Assembly: GCA_963556695.1 (NCBI GenBank) | Contig: CAUWAG010000019.1 | Span: forward strand, 248,001 to 312,000 | Length of the DNA: 64,000 bases | From: Anthostomella pinea | Taxonomy: Eukaryota > Ascomycota > Sordariomycetes > Xylariales > Xylariaceae | Reading direction: 5' to 3' | In this document: positions 1 through 10,840 of the stretch, in pieces | How positions within the stretch are numbered: position 1 is the first letter of the stretch | How the letters are laid out: each line of letters starts with the position of its first letter | Position numbers and translations under genes: made by a program | The notes under the pieces: model-generated | Databases searched by the model: none | The model's input: the letters and a program-made list of their open reading frames with translations, nothing else | Told to the model about the DNA's origin: nothing

Positions 1-474
1 TATTAGTTATTATTATGTCAAATTTGTTTTTAAAGGCTACATATAGTTTTGTATATAAGGTCGCTCTAGTTAGTTTCTAGGTTTGCAAGCTAAAAGAAGT
101 TGATTACCTACTAAGTAAACACCGAAAGATAAACACAAACGTCTAGTAAAATGAGGAATACTTTTCGTTAAAAATGCAGTAGGTCTTCAAGCTGCAAAGG
201 ATTTTACTAAGCTAGCAAGACAGGAAATAAGTAAAAGTAGTCGTCGTTTAAAAAAGACGGCAGCGCGCACACAACGGTATAGCGTTTACAGCAATAATAG
301 CTATAATGCGCGAACTTGTAAAATAAAGATAAAACTATTTAAAAAGCAGAAATAAAATAAATCAAATTAAATTAAATGCGTTATAATAAAGTTATTTAAT
401 ATAGTAGTTAAAAAGTTTATAACGAATATTAACTTGTTCATAATGCTAACTCGCTTATTGGCTACGTTAGCTAT

Positions 475-620
475 AAAGGCTTTTTAATACCCGTTTATTT
501 AATATTAGATAAAAAATCTATTAAATACCGCTCAAACATTCTCTTTTTTACCCTTTTAAAGTTTTTATTTACCTTTTTTAACTTATTACTAGTTATAATA
601 CGCTTAATAAGTATTTATAA
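475..620 (+). repeat. RIP-mutated copy of a direct repeat (copy A)
   Basis: Direct repeat of 2848-2994, beginning with a shared taatacccgttta core. Over the last roughly 36 aligned positions (about 585-620) the only differences are transitions, with T or A here where the partner has C or G. For example acttattactagttataa here matches acctgctgctagctgcag in copy B. This is the heavily mutated member of the pair. Confidence 0.75.
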
Positions 621-1319
621 TTTTTAATGTTTTTATAACTATTTAATATTATTAGTTATTATGTTACTTACCTTCATAATAAGATGGTTTTTTAATCGTT
701 TAATTAAACTTTAAAATAGCTAATTTATATAATAATATTAAGAGATTAATGAAGTTGAAATCGCTTAAAAACGCGATAAACTTTAATTTAAAGGACGATA
801 TTATTATTTAATTCAATAAGCGGTATACGTGTACATATAATAAAATTTAACTTTATTAATAAAGCTTTTAACTAATACGTTATCACATTTAATAGCTAGG
901 TTATTAAACACTTGTTCTTTTTCATGAAAGTATTGTTTTTGATAATTTTTTAATCGATTAAAAGACTTTTCACTTCCGTTTTATTATAATTTATACTTTT
1001 AAATCCGTAATTATAACTATTAAATCTCGTTTATTTACTTGCTACAATTAGTTATAATATTTTATAAGTTATTTTTATAATGTTACGATTAAACCTATTT
1101 AAAACGTTAACAAGGGTTTTTAATCTTATAAAAGGCTTAACTTTAAAAGCGTAGCTTTAATACTTATTACGGCGTTTAATATATTAAATGCTTTTACTTT
1201 ATTTTTTTATTTTTTTTTACTATCGTTTAACTTTTTATTTTTTACAAGATGTTTATTTTCATAATAACCGTATTTTTTATACTTCTAATATTTGAATTTT
1301 AACTTCTTTTTTGGGGTTT

Positions 1320-1522
1320 TGTGAGATTCTAGAAGTATCACAAGCCTTTGGGGTGTGAGCGGTCGCTGCAAATATTGTTGTCATTCTCAAGTATGCTCGG
1401 CAGGGCTAATCTACAGCTAAATACCATACTGCACTATGCCAGAGTGGATCCACTGTTCTCTTGACAGCCCCCTAGTGGGTACTGCACCTAAGGGCACCAT
1501 ATCTGGGATCCAACATCTGACA
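1320..1522 (-). mobile_element. Solo LTR, family A, copy 1
   Basis: A 203-bp GC-balanced island in AT-rich DNA. It starts TGTGAG, ends CTGACA, and is flanked on both sides by GGTTT (1315-1319 and 1523-1527), a perfect 5-bp target-site duplication. It is the reverse complement of 29138-29341, with mostly transition differences. TG...CA ends, 5-bp duplication and the absence of internal retroelement sequence identify a solo LTR left by LTR-LTR recombination. Orientation is relative to the other copy only. Confidence 0.88.
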
Positions 1523-1561
1523 GGTTTCAATTAAATAAAAGGTTTTTCTTTTAACTATCGT

Positions 1562-1718
1562 TGTGACGGAACGCTCACTATAACCACCATGCCACGGCTG
1601 TTCCTCCCAAAAGGATGTCGAATATTAAGCATGTCAGCTTGACATTCAATGGTGGTACATATACTCATGTCCGGGCTCCAGGACTCACCACATGGGCTAC
1701 CTGTACCAGACCATGACA
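1562..1718. mobile_element. Solo LTR, family B
   Basis: A 157-bp island that begins TGTGACGG and ends CCATGACA, flanked by ATCGT on both sides (1557-1561 and 1719-1723), a perfect 5-bp target duplication. It lies only 35 bp beyond the family A target duplication, so two independent LTR insertions sit side by side. No other copy is seen in the window. Confidence 0.82.
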
Positions 1719-2101
1719 ATCGTATATTAAGCTTTAAATTTTGCTAATAAAGTTGTTTTAAATAGTTTAAACCGTTATATTATTAGCCATAAAATAAATA
1801 ACTAAAAAGCACTAGTGCTTTTTGTACCCTTTAAACTTTTTATAAGCGCTTATATAAAAAATAAACTTTTATTATAATTATATTATCGTATTACTTATAT
1901 TATTGTTACGAGTTATTGATTAATTAAAGCTTAGAAAGTACGTCATAAAACATCCGCTTTTATATTTATAAGCTTAAAGATTATTTTATAAGGTTGTTAT
2001 TTTTATACGCTTTAAACGTTGTTTTAAAACGTGGGATTATCTTATTACCTTTATAAAGCTTTTTAAAAAACGTACTGGTTTATTTTCTTTAATAATACTT
2101 G

Positions 2102-2303
2102 TGTTAGATCTATACGATTTCATATTCGAACCATCCATATCAAACCCACATGTATGATTAGATAAGAGATTAGATACCGGATTGTGAGGTCACTTAGCTA
2201 GACCTGCAAGTCCAGCTAGGCCTCCCAATCCAATCATCAGTAACATCATGACCTTGACCCAATACTCGAGTATTATGATTGATCGTTCAAGCCTGTTCCA
2301 ACA
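2102..2303. mobile_element. Solo LTR, family C
   Basis: A 202-bp GC-balanced island starting TGTTAGATC and ending TTCCAACA, flanked by ACTTG at 2097-2101 and 2304-2308. The TG...CA termini and perfect 5-bp target duplication support a third independent solo LTR in the same AT-rich block. Its sequence differs from families A and B. Confidence 0.82.
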
Positions 2304-2847
2304 ACTTGAAATAATATTGTCAATTTTAATTTAATTGAGCTTAGTTCTTACAATGTTATTAGTTTATGCAATACTTTTAAAAGTAAACTTAAAGCTAAAT
2401 ATTATAATTATTGATTATTAAGCCTTTTTAAATATCATTTTTCTAGTAGTTATTTATATAAAGCCCTATTAATAAAAGGCTATAATTAAAACGAGGGTTT
2501 TTAACCTTTTAAAAATAAATAAGCTGTTATCATTATTATTAGCCTTGTTATTATTAATAGCCTTATTATTTTTAAAAGGTTACGATTTCGCGTTATAAAG
2601 CGGTAATATTACTTTTAATAACCATACTTTTATACGTATTATTTTCATTATTTTTAGCTAAAGCTATTATAATGATCGTTAAAAGGCTTGAAATACTTTT
2701 AAAAGCATTAGATATATTTTTATTTAATCTTTATTAAAGATATGATAATATAAAAATCAAGGGTTTAAATCAGGCTTAAATAAGACAAATTTAATTCAAT
2801 ACGTTAGTTATAAATCTATAAAAGAGATTTTTTTAATAATATAACCA

Positions 2848-2994
2848 TAAAAGCCTTTTAATACCCGTTTACTTAATATTAAATAATAAACCTGCTAGAT
2901 AACGCGTTAATTGCTCCTTTTTTTACCCTTTTAAGGTTCTTATTCCCCCCTTTCAACCTGCTGCTAGCTGCAGCACGCCTGACAGGCACCAATA
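2848..2994 (+). repeat. Less-mutated copy of the RIP direct repeat (copy B)
   Basis: Partner of 475-620. The left half is as AT-rich as the block, while the right half (from about 2930) keeps its C and G bases, so the edge of the RIP-affected domain falls inside this repeat. It gives a direct before-and-after view of RIP at this locus. Confidence 0.7.
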
Positions 2995-3628
2995 TTCTCA
3001 CACTATACGAATTAATCGGAGCCCTACCAAGTTCAATACGCCACGCCAACGCCTCAATCTTTCGTTTCCCGTGTTCCCATGTTTGAGGTCCCACAACTGA
3101 AGTAATACTGTGCCTTGTGGGTAGCGGTTCCAGAATCAGGACCAAGGTCACGAATGGTGGCTATTGTCTGGATTCTGGAAGTTGCTTGATTGAAAGAAAG
3201 GATGGGTGGTGTCCCCATCCTAGAAGTAGCTATCATCCCAGTTGGGTACGAATCTGGTACAAACGGGTACCAGTTGGGCTCCAAGGTACCCTGTACCCTG
3301 GTCCGTGACCCATCCGTCATTGTGGCTGGAAATGGGGTTGAAGAGCCACAATACTCAACTCGCATGCAACAACCTAGTAGGTACCTTGCATGTACCTCAT
3401 CAGTGCTTGCTCCCCCAACACTGAACAGCCAGATTCAAGCAAGACTTCAAGAGTGCACGCGCACGATCTTGCCGTCGGATATCGGAGTGGTATAAACAGC
3501 ACCTCGGTGATGTTTCGGTCAGTTTTCCTTCTGATTGCCTGCCTGCCTGCTTACATGTAGTCCAGGTGCCTGTGCGGATAGTCATCGCACCACTTCCAAC
3601 AGCGCATACATTTCCGACCTGCCTTTTG
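2995..3628. other. Intergenic, no gene seen
   Basis: Normal-composition DNA between the RIP block and the F-box gene. Short overlapping ORFs occur on both strands, but none has a plausible start or a recognisable domain. Repeated ggtacc-type motifs are present. It probably holds the F-box gene promoter and the unmutated tail of a repeat. Confidence 0.5.
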
Positions 3629-5203
3629 ATGGCATTCCTCTTGTATGCGCTCCCAGAGGAGCTGCTCGAAATCATCCTCTCACATTTCATCCCCGGCCCT
3701 CTGCCCACCAACACTACCTACGTGCCAGACGAGGCTTGTATGGGCCAATTTGTATTGCATAATCTATGCCTGACGTCCCAATGGTGGCGCCGTTTCGCAC
3801 AACCGAGGCTTCATCGCAACACCATTGTCACGCGGCCGATAGGACTCATTCGACTGTTTCGGACGTTGCTTCGCAGGCGAGATCTTCGTTCCTCTGTCCG
3901 GCAATTTGCCTGCCTTGTTGACGTCGTCCGAATCGATTACCAGTCTCCAATCGGGAATGAATGCTGGAGAAGCGTCGCCCCCTTCTTCGATGATGCGGAT
4001 CTGAACGAAGTTGAGACGGATTTTCTCGCATCTTTGGGCCTTGTGTTGAGACAAGCGGATGATTTGCCACCCTGGACCCGTCGTCTATCAGAGGCCCAAG
4101 GCACACTCACCGTAAACCACCTCGGCTTGCTACAACGGGTGACTGCAATGGTCCTCGTTCTTTCGAGTGGCCTGCTCGACGTCCTTTTGCGCTTGCCACA
4201 ACACAGATCCTTCCCTCGCCATCACCGAAGTCTTGCGACTACCATGAGCTATGGTGGGCATGGCAGCACACCTCCCGATTACCGTATTCTCTCATGCCTC
4301 AGATCTATTCGACTCCAGCGCGATCCAAGGCACCAAGATCATTATGAATATCATCATTTCGATACCGAGATGGGAATATCCGCAGCAAACCTACCAATTA
4401 CCGCGCTCAGTCATGTCCAGAAAATCGACCTCTACGGAGACAATGGTGTCTGGAGTTTCCCCTCTGTCGCTATGGAATCACTTGAAGATGTTCGACTAAG
4501 CTTCAGCATGACGTCTCCCACCTGGGTATACGAAATCCTCAAGTTCAGTCGCAAATTGAAGGTCTTTCACTGGTCCACATGGGAGATAGATTGGGCAAAC
4601 GAGAGAAACAAGAAAGTATCATGGGGGTACCGACAGAAAGGTCTGAATGAAGCTCTATTGCAAGGCGCAGATACACTGGAAACATTACACCTGGACACAA
4701 TTGCCGGGGACTACGCACCGGAAATGCTCCCACGTACATGTCAGATTGTAACATGTCTCCCTTCGTTCAAAAAGCTGTACCACCTAACGATCGACCTGAC
4801 GAAATTGTTTGGCTCTTGGAGCCACCGCAAGCGCAACGGTCTTGAAGACATCCCCGTCCTTCTCCCAAAATCACTGCGCACGCTCCAGTTAATCGAGAGG
4901 TTGTACGCAGTCCAAGAGGAGACATTAATGTCCGGCGACCCCCAAACAGTAGGTTTCCACGAAACATGGTTAGAAACGATGCTCTTTCGCTGCTTTGAGG
5001 GCTGCAGAGAAGGCCGTTGGCCAGAACTTCGGCAGCTTAGATTCCGCGCTGCTGATATCGGCTATTACGACCCGATCAAACTAGTCGGCAGAAGATCATC
5101 AGAGGCCATCGATGCATACAAGGCAGCGTTCGCAGGAGTCGGCATTGATTTTGTGTGGCAAGAGTACGACAATTTCGATAGACCTCCTGGTCAGCGCCCG
5201 TAA
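3629..5203 (+). CDS. F-box domain protein
   Basis: Intronless 524-residue protein. I start at the ATG at 3629; the frame is open upstream, but the only earlier starts are non-ATG codons. The N-terminus reads LPEELLEIILSHF followed by a LCLTSQWWRRFAQPRL stretch. This is the usual F-box layout, a Leu-Pro opening helix and a conserved Trp in the third helix, at about residues 7-60. The remainder is a long leucine-containing region with scattered LxxLxL strands, as in fungal F-box/LRR-like proteins. F-box proteins act as substrate adaptors of SCF ubiquitin ligases by binding Skp1; the target of this one cannot be inferred. It is the first intact gene to the right of the RIP block. No introns, frameshifts or stops are seen. 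Confidence 0.72.
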   Translation: MAFLLYALPEELLEIILSHFIPGPLPTNTTYVPDEACMGQFVLHNLCLTSQWWRRFAQPRLHRNTIVTRPIGLIRLFRTLLRRRDLRSSVRQFACLVDVVRIDYQSPIGNECWRSVAPFFDDADLNEVETDFLASLGLVLRQADDLPPWTRRLSEAQGTLTVNHLGLLQRVTAMVLVLSSGLLDVLLRLPQHRSFPRHHRSLATTMSYGGHGSTPPDYRILSCLRSIRLQRDPRHQDHYEYHHFDTEMGISAANLPITALSHVQKIDLYGDNGVWSFPSVAMESLEDVRLSFSMTSPTWVYEILKFSRKLKVFHWSTWEIDWANERNKKVSWGYRQKGLNEALLQGADTLETLHLDTIAGDYAPEMLPRTCQIVTCLPSFKKLYHLTIDLTKLFGSWSHRKRNGLEDIPVLLPKSLRTLQLIERLYAVQEETLMSGDPQTVGFHETWLETMLFRCFEGCREGRWPELRQLRFRAADIGYYDPIKLVGRRSSEAIDAYKAAFAGVGIDFVWQEYDNFDRPPGQRP

Positions 5204-6672
5204 TACGCATCGTGCCTGTATGTACCTACCTAGCTATGGGTCGGTCTGGCTCTTGAGTTGGCCGTCTTCCCTTGGGAAATATTGCATGACGACATGGCGG
5301 CATGTACAGAGCGTCTGGAGTGCTACGACATTGGTGGCGCCTGGTAAGTCCACTCGCAAGAGGACGGGGCATCGAGACATGCAAAGATGTCTTCACATAT
5401 GTAGGTATACTTGTTGATGGGCCTTGGCCTGTACATCACGCACCGCTGATTCTGTATCGCTAGTAGATGGTCCGACATGACCATAAGCATAGTCGCGAAG
5501 AAACATCATTCTGGAGTGACCAGCAGTCGAACTGTGACACTATGTGCCGGGGCTGATCATGTTGCCCGATTATGATCGCACCCCTTTCCATCAATCTCCA
5601 TGTATTTTCAAGCCCGTTTCGGCTCAGAAGGTCATTGTTAGGAACCAGATTCTTCATTGTAGCTGTGACAGGGACGCATGGGAGCTGTGGAGGAAGCGGT
5701 CCCTGCCCGAACTGGGACTGAAATAGCAAAGATCATAGTCCGAGTAACCCATATTCACATGACCATCAACAGGCAAGAAAGGCTCTGTAATAGTAAGGCC
5801 GCCTCATAGTCGTCGACTAAATTGAGATTCATTTCCAAGCCAGATGAAGGAGCGTAGTATGGGCAGCGAGGATGCTTCCAGCATGCGTGTAGCCTTTTGT
5901 GTAAAGTGCGATTTCATGTTCATCCCCGATTGCTAGAGACACCACCCTACAACGACTTTATAAATACCAGGGCATGACGATCCTGAGAGGAACTTCTCCA
6001 GTCATATCACGGTAAAGTACAGCTGGACAGATACGCGGTACCGAGGTGGGAAAACACAGTGGTCCTACTGCAGTCCAACATGACGATACGCACATACTGA
6101 GGTGCTGGGTGGCTGATACTCATGGGCCATGCTTGATACTACTTAACTCGGGAGCGCCCACCACCGCGGCCAGAGGCGTGTACTTTGCCTGTGTGCCACC
6201 ATTCACATTCAACCCGAGCAAAACCTCTCGGATCGAGCCGTAAACGCGAATAGACAGTTGGTAGCAAGTTGTCAGATATCATAACATTGGCCTATTTAGC
6301 CTTGTTGTGATTGCTGTGAGTCATCCTGTGGGATCACATGTGATAGCTGTCAGAGGTCCCTTTCCCACCTATTCAAGTAGGATGGTACCCCCATCAGCTA
6401 TCCTTATTCCTCTTCCAATACAGACCATTTTTAAAGCTCACACATGTATAGTAACTTACTACATAAAAAAACACTGAGCAGTCCCTGTGTACGATGACAG
6501 CATGTTATTCCCAGAAGATTCTAAGTTCCATTTTCTCTAGATATCTCTAGAAATAGACGATGACGTCGAGGGATAGTCGTGGTGGTCCCGCCTGCTGTAT
6601 AGCTAGGCATCTAGCAAATTATGTACCATAATTGCGAGCGTATCTGTAAACGGACGGCACGGGATTGGCATC
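5204..6672. other. Intergenic, no gene seen
   Basis: About 1.5 kb without a convincing coding region; the ORFs are short and overlap on opposite strands. Nothing resembles a known RNA gene or transposon end. Confidence 0.5.
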
Positions 6673-7272
6673 ATGTTCCCGTGTAATATTCCAGACCTCC
6701 CAGCCAACAGGGATGATATCTTGTGCCAGAACTGCAGGAAGAAGCACGACCCTCGCTTCTGCATTGGACCACTTAAGGATGGTAGAACCAACGTCTGCGT
6801 TCGGTGCGGCACGAAAGGCCATCTTTTCGAGGTCTGCTGCTTCGATAACGAAGATGTGGACGACCGGCACGACTTCCTGTACTACCCGAGGCAAAACCTA
6901 GCCCCGGCGGCCACCAAGGTCGACCGTACCGACATCGAAGCAGTGCCTGGCCGGCACTTCATGCCAGTCCTGACGAGGGACATTGCACAAGCTCAGGACG
7001 AGGAAAGAAGAGAGCGGCACAAGGCACGAGAGGTGGCACTCACCAAGCGGGACATCGCAGCGGGCAGATGGACTGAAAAGCAGGGGAGGATCAAAATCAA
7101 ACGCTGGTATTACAAAGTGGACTGGGAGAACAGGCCTCCGCTGCATATCGAGGCCCTGATGCGTCCCGAAGATGCCGATCCCAACCAGGTGGACATGCAT
7201 CGTGTTCCGCTGCCTTCCCAGCCCTACCTGGACGAGAACGGGACGAAGGTCAAGAAGGAGGAAGACGAGTGA
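6673..7272 (+). CDS. C2HC zinc-knuckle protein, unknown function
   Basis: Single-exon 199-residue protein starting at an ATG. Two adjacent zinc-knuckle-like motifs lie near the N-terminus: CQNCRKKHDPRFC (C-x2-C-x3-H-x4-C, residues about 18-30) and CVRCGTKGHLFEVC (canonical C-x2-C-x4-H-x4-C, about residues 42-55). The rest is charged and probably helical, with a KKEEDE tail. CCHC knuckles usually bind single-stranded RNA or DNA, but no catalytic or transposon domain is attached, so it is not an obvious Gag fragment. The first motif closely resembles CYKCKRRHEPPWC in the protein encoded at 21503-22825, which suggests a local family. Function unknown. Confidence 0.62.
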   Translation: MFPCNIPDLPANRDDILCQNCRKKHDPRFCIGPLKDGRTNVCVRCGTKGHLFEVCCFDNEDVDDRHDFLYYPRQNLAPAATKVDRTDIEAVPGRHFMPVLTRDIAQAQDEERRERHKAREVALTKRDIAAGRWTEKQGRIKIKRWYYKVDWENRPPLHIEALMRPEDADPNQVDMHRVPLPSQPYLDENGTKVKKEEDE

Positions 7273-7769
7273 GGACTAGAGGAAGGCAGAACCCATAAGT
7301 TGCCAGGATTGTCAACCTCGCCTTCAAGACGCAATCAGGTATCACATTCTCGCGATACGTTCTTCGCCTCTGTCTCCACTGACAACCTTACGCGACGAAA
7401 GTCCATCAATCGCCTTCCATCATCCTGAATCATATGCTGGCTGTGCATATACAGTTAAACCCAAGGCTCAGCTGTGAACATACAGCGAGTACATCTACCT
7501 GTGAACATACAGCGTGTACAGGGAGAGCACCCAGGGCTGTAACAGCTTAAACAGAGGGGTGTAAACGGCAGTTCAAATGGGAGGGCATGTGTCCGGAGCT
7601 CAGGATGAGCAACTCAAGTGGCAACGAATACGAGATGGGCGTGAATGGATGTAGCCATAGGGGACAGGCTCTAAGATGTAGTCGTGCTGAACCAAAATCC
7701 CATATCTACAAGAATTGAACCATTTCCACGTGCCAGCTTCTCATAACCCCCGACTAAGTTACTGGTTTG
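7273..7769. other. Intergenic, short repeats only
   Basis: No gene is seen. A short direct repeat, gtgaacatacagcg followed by tgtaca or agtaca, occurs around 7470-7520. Otherwise ordinary 3-prime flanking DNA. Confidence 0.45.
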
Positions 7770-7987
7770 ATACACTGAACCCTCGTAAGTCTCCGTACAC
7801 CACGCATCTAGCAAACAACGGTATATTTGTCGTAATTGGAATAAGCACACTGGGATAAGCACCAAAAGCAGAGTGTAACACCAGAACTTGTTATTCCTGT
7901 GTGCTTATTCCAGTATTTCTGAATTCCACAGGTGTGTGGAATCTCATGGAAGTGTCGCGTACGGAGACTTATGAGGGCTGAGTGTAT
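7770..7987. mobile_element. MITE-like TIR element, copy 1
   Basis: About 218 bp bounded by imperfect terminal inverted repeats of about 30 bp: the left ends in aagtctccgtacacc, and the right reads as its reverse complement. The outermost bases are TA next to CACTGA on the left and CAGTG-type on the right, compatible with a TA target duplication as in Tc1/mariner derivatives. Inside is a perfect 13-bp inverted repeat, ggaataagcacac (about 7838-7850) and gtgtgcttattcc (about 7900-7912). No coding capacity. A related element lies at 61202-61417. Confidence 0.65.
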
Positions 7988-8078
7988 TTATTTGCTTGCT
8001 CCAATCTATGGCTACGAAACTGAAACTCCACGAGATATGTAGATGTTGTTATGAAAACCACATAGCTTTCGCGCTTCC

Positions 8079-9727
8079 TCAGCCGAGCTTGAATCCTCCT
8101 GGTACCTTCTTCTGGAATATCCCGCTTGGGTCATACCGTGCACTCACTGCTCGCAAGAACGCCAGGTTCTTGCTCCCATAACTTTCGAGTGGGTCTTGAC
8201 TCGGATCTGCATAGTTCATGTACTTGAACTGGTGCAGACCCCCAGGAGCGGCCGCAGTGTCATCCATAGCCTGCAGTAGCTTCCGACTCATGCTCTGCGC
8301 AAAGCTAGACGAGTTCGAATTCGACCATGATGTGGATATCAGCAGTACCACACCATTCCCATCGGCCTCCGACGTGCCAAGGACATTTTTCCCGGCGCCA
8401 TGCTGGGTTAAGACGGCGGGGAGTGGCTCGAAGGTGAGGGAGTAGCTGATGTCGGATGGCGATCGAGCAGACCGGAGTGTCTGGTTGGCAACGCCGAATA
8501 TCTCTATGAGCAGGACCGCTGACGCCGCATACGTGCTTGTGAGGAACCTTTGGTAACTTTCGGGAGTCAGCATAGCGACCGGGGAGCTGTATCAGGCCAA
8601 CCCGTACTCACCTTTGAGGATAGGGGCCTTCGGCTGCCAGCGTGCTGATGTTTTCTGCAAGTACTGTGCTTTGTGCTGTGATATTGGGGATGGAGAAGAG
8701 CTCCTGGTAGACTGCAGGATCCGTCTCCGGTAGCGTGTAGACAGGGATACTCGCAATCGTCCATCCGCTCGTTGTCACATTGAAGGTGAAGCTCGTGGTG
8801 ATAGACGCATGGACATCGTAGTCCTCCGCCGACGCAATGTTGGCAAACGCTGTCAGTACCGGCTTGATGTACTCGGAGCTCTGGATCAGATGGCCTGCTC
8901 GCAACGGGACGGTGTCGATTGTGGCGAAGTCGATCCTTGTGACCACGCCGAAGTTGTTCCCGCCGCCCTTCAAGGCGCGGAACAGGTCGGGGTTCGATGT
9001 GGCGTTGGCGTTCACGATCTCTGCGGACGACAGCACGATCTAGTTAGCTCGCTATCAGCAAGCTTCTCCTAGCTGACAGAGGGGGTTGGAGTACTTCGAA
9101 ATTGACGACGGTGTCACAGGTCCACCCGACTTGTGGTGAGAAGTACGAAATGCCACCGCCCAGGGTAAGCCCGCCAACGCCCACGGCTCCATTACGACCT
9201 CCAGCAACGGTCCTGTTGAATGGCTGGAGCGCGGTATACACATCGAGCCACGCAGATCCTGGGCCCACGCTTGCGACTGAATGGTCGTCATTGAGATCTC
9301 TTCCGTTCAACCATGAGATATCCAATGTCACGCCGTCTGCGATGTTGGCGGCTCCAGCTGCTGGCGCATGGCCCTGCGTTTTGATGGCGAAACTACAGTT
9401 CGTGGTTTTAGTAACAATAGAGATAAAGCTGACCACTTCGACAGTGGTTTCTGGTTGGACGACACATGCTGGTGCTACTGATGCCTCCTGTAGAGACCAG
9501 TATGACGTCTCGGTTGTGTTGTAGCCAGATTCGCCCGGGAAATAAACCTTGTTCCCCAGAACGTTCGCAATCCCCGCGCACTGTAACAAATCAGTCGGTC
9601 TTCCAAAGCAGTCATGCTCGATCGCGGAGACTTCAGCGTACACATTGATTCGCGGATGAGTGAGACATGGTTGTCGAAGTCGAGCGGTGTGGCATCTATT
9701 GACACGATCGAACGCTTCCCAACTCAT
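8079..9727 (-). CDS. FAD-linked oxidoreductase (berberine-bridge-like)
   Basis: Three exons on the minus strand, 9727-9095, 9039-8612 and 8556-8079, with two 55-bp GT-AG introns that keep frame. The protein shows the FAD_binding_4 (PCMH) fold: [14 protein letters not shown] carries the histidine expected to bind FAD covalently, followed by [10 protein letters not shown] and [14 protein letters not shown]. It ends in the classic berberine-bridge tail YDPSGIFQK...PGGF. The second, cysteinyl FAD anchor of bicovalent members is not visible, so a singly linked flavin is likely. Such enzymes oxidise alcohols, sugars or natural-product intermediates with O2 and are often secreted. The 5-prime end is uncertain: the in-frame ATG at 9727 has a TATAAA only a few bases upstream and no clear signal peptide follows, so a further 5-prime exon is possible. 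About 512 residues from this start. Confidence 0.85.
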
Positions 9728-9849
9728 CAGATTTATATAGGTATTCCAAGAAGCACGCTTGTCCGAGCAAAGCCAGTGATGCCAGGATTTGGGGGCTGAC
9801 AGATCCTCACACAAGCTGCCCTGATGAGCCTAGTCGTCGATACTCGCAT

Positions 9850-10704
9850 GGGGAAAGACCCGAGGAAGCACCGCCAAGAGGAGTAAGCTGGGGTATGATA
9901 GGTCCAGACTCCAGAGTATGCACGTTGGCTCCGAAAGGGGCTAAAGGGGCAAGACCACGTGCTCAGGGTGTTATCAGATCATCAGGGGTCACTTCTCAAT
10001 GACGTCGGGGGTTGGTATAGGATAGTTTTCATAGGTACCTGTGTCATCGTGTCAGGGGTCCAACGTCGTGGCCACCTTCAACTACACGGAGGCCTATATC
10101 TCGACACCACCACCAGCCGCAAGACCTTTATCAAGGTCCGGACGACGGCGGCGGTGACTCGTATCCAGAGACCCTTCCGAGTCGGGTACGGACCGAACAA
10201 GATGGCCTCCTTATACATAGGTGATGTAGGCCTTCGCCTTTAACGACGGCATCTGGATTTCATAATTCCACCCAGGACCGCTTTACATACCCGGGGTTGC
10301 GGCGTGGCTTAGCGGGATGACATAGAGCTGCCTTGGGTGTATTGGGACGTGGATGTGGATGAGCTTATGGCGCTGTAAGGCCTTCTGGCCCACGGGTAGG
10401 CTGGTCATAGGAAAGCTATTATCGAGGCTTAAGAGGTCCAGCACAGGTGTGAAAGGCCCTCAGTGTCAGCTTAACATGATAACACAGTAATATAGGAACT
10501 AATCATGGAAGTCGCAAGACTATCAGGGGACAAGGTGAAAAGGGAGTAAAAGTGTAGTGATGTTGTGAAATGTGCTAATAGCGGATGCTATATTTCTCAA
10601 GCGAGCTCCTTAATTTTGTGCAAGATTTGCCCCTGAGTTTACCACGTGCACTTTATCAGCGCTCCCGGGCAACCCTATTAACTACCCACCCCTTCTTTCA
10701 CCCG
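9850..10704. other. Intergenic, no gene seen
   Basis: About 0.85 kb between the FAD oxidase and the secreted-protein pseudogene. A short plus-strand ORF at 9959-10243 has no recognisable domain. It may contain decayed sequence, but nothing can be named. Confidence 0.4.
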
Positions 10705-10772
10705 CCCTCTCTGTTCGTGCACCCTCTCTGTTCGTGCACCCTCTCTGTTCGTGCACCCTCTCTTTTCACGCA
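10705..10772. repeat. 17-bp tandem repeat in the 5-prime leader
   Basis: Three exact copies of ccctctctgttcgtgca (10705-10755) and one degenerate copy to 10772, followed by more CT-rich sequence. It ends about 70 bp upstream of the ATG at 10841, in a typical pyrimidine-rich fungal leader. Confidence 0.8.
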
Positions 10773-10840
10773 ACCTCTCTTTGCACTCGCCATCTACATT
10801 CACACATCCTCTCTGATACACCGGCACTATCACTTTCGCA

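Larger units (their letters stand above)
1..2930. repeat. AT-rich RIP-degraded transposon block
   Basis: About 2.9 kb of very AT-rich DNA with runs such as ttaataat and no usable reading frame on either strand. GC-balanced DNA appears only in three short islands, each a solo LTR with its own target duplication. The block shares a repeat with its own right edge whose differences are all C-to-T or G-to-A, the signature of repeat-induced point mutation. Most likely old transposon sequence inactivated by RIP; the original element cannot be named from what remains. Confidence 0.85.

Noticed and set aside
3054..3365. 103-codon minus-strand ORF beside the RIP block.
   Set aside because: Overlaps other ORFs on both strands, no domain, and includes the unmutated end of a repeat.
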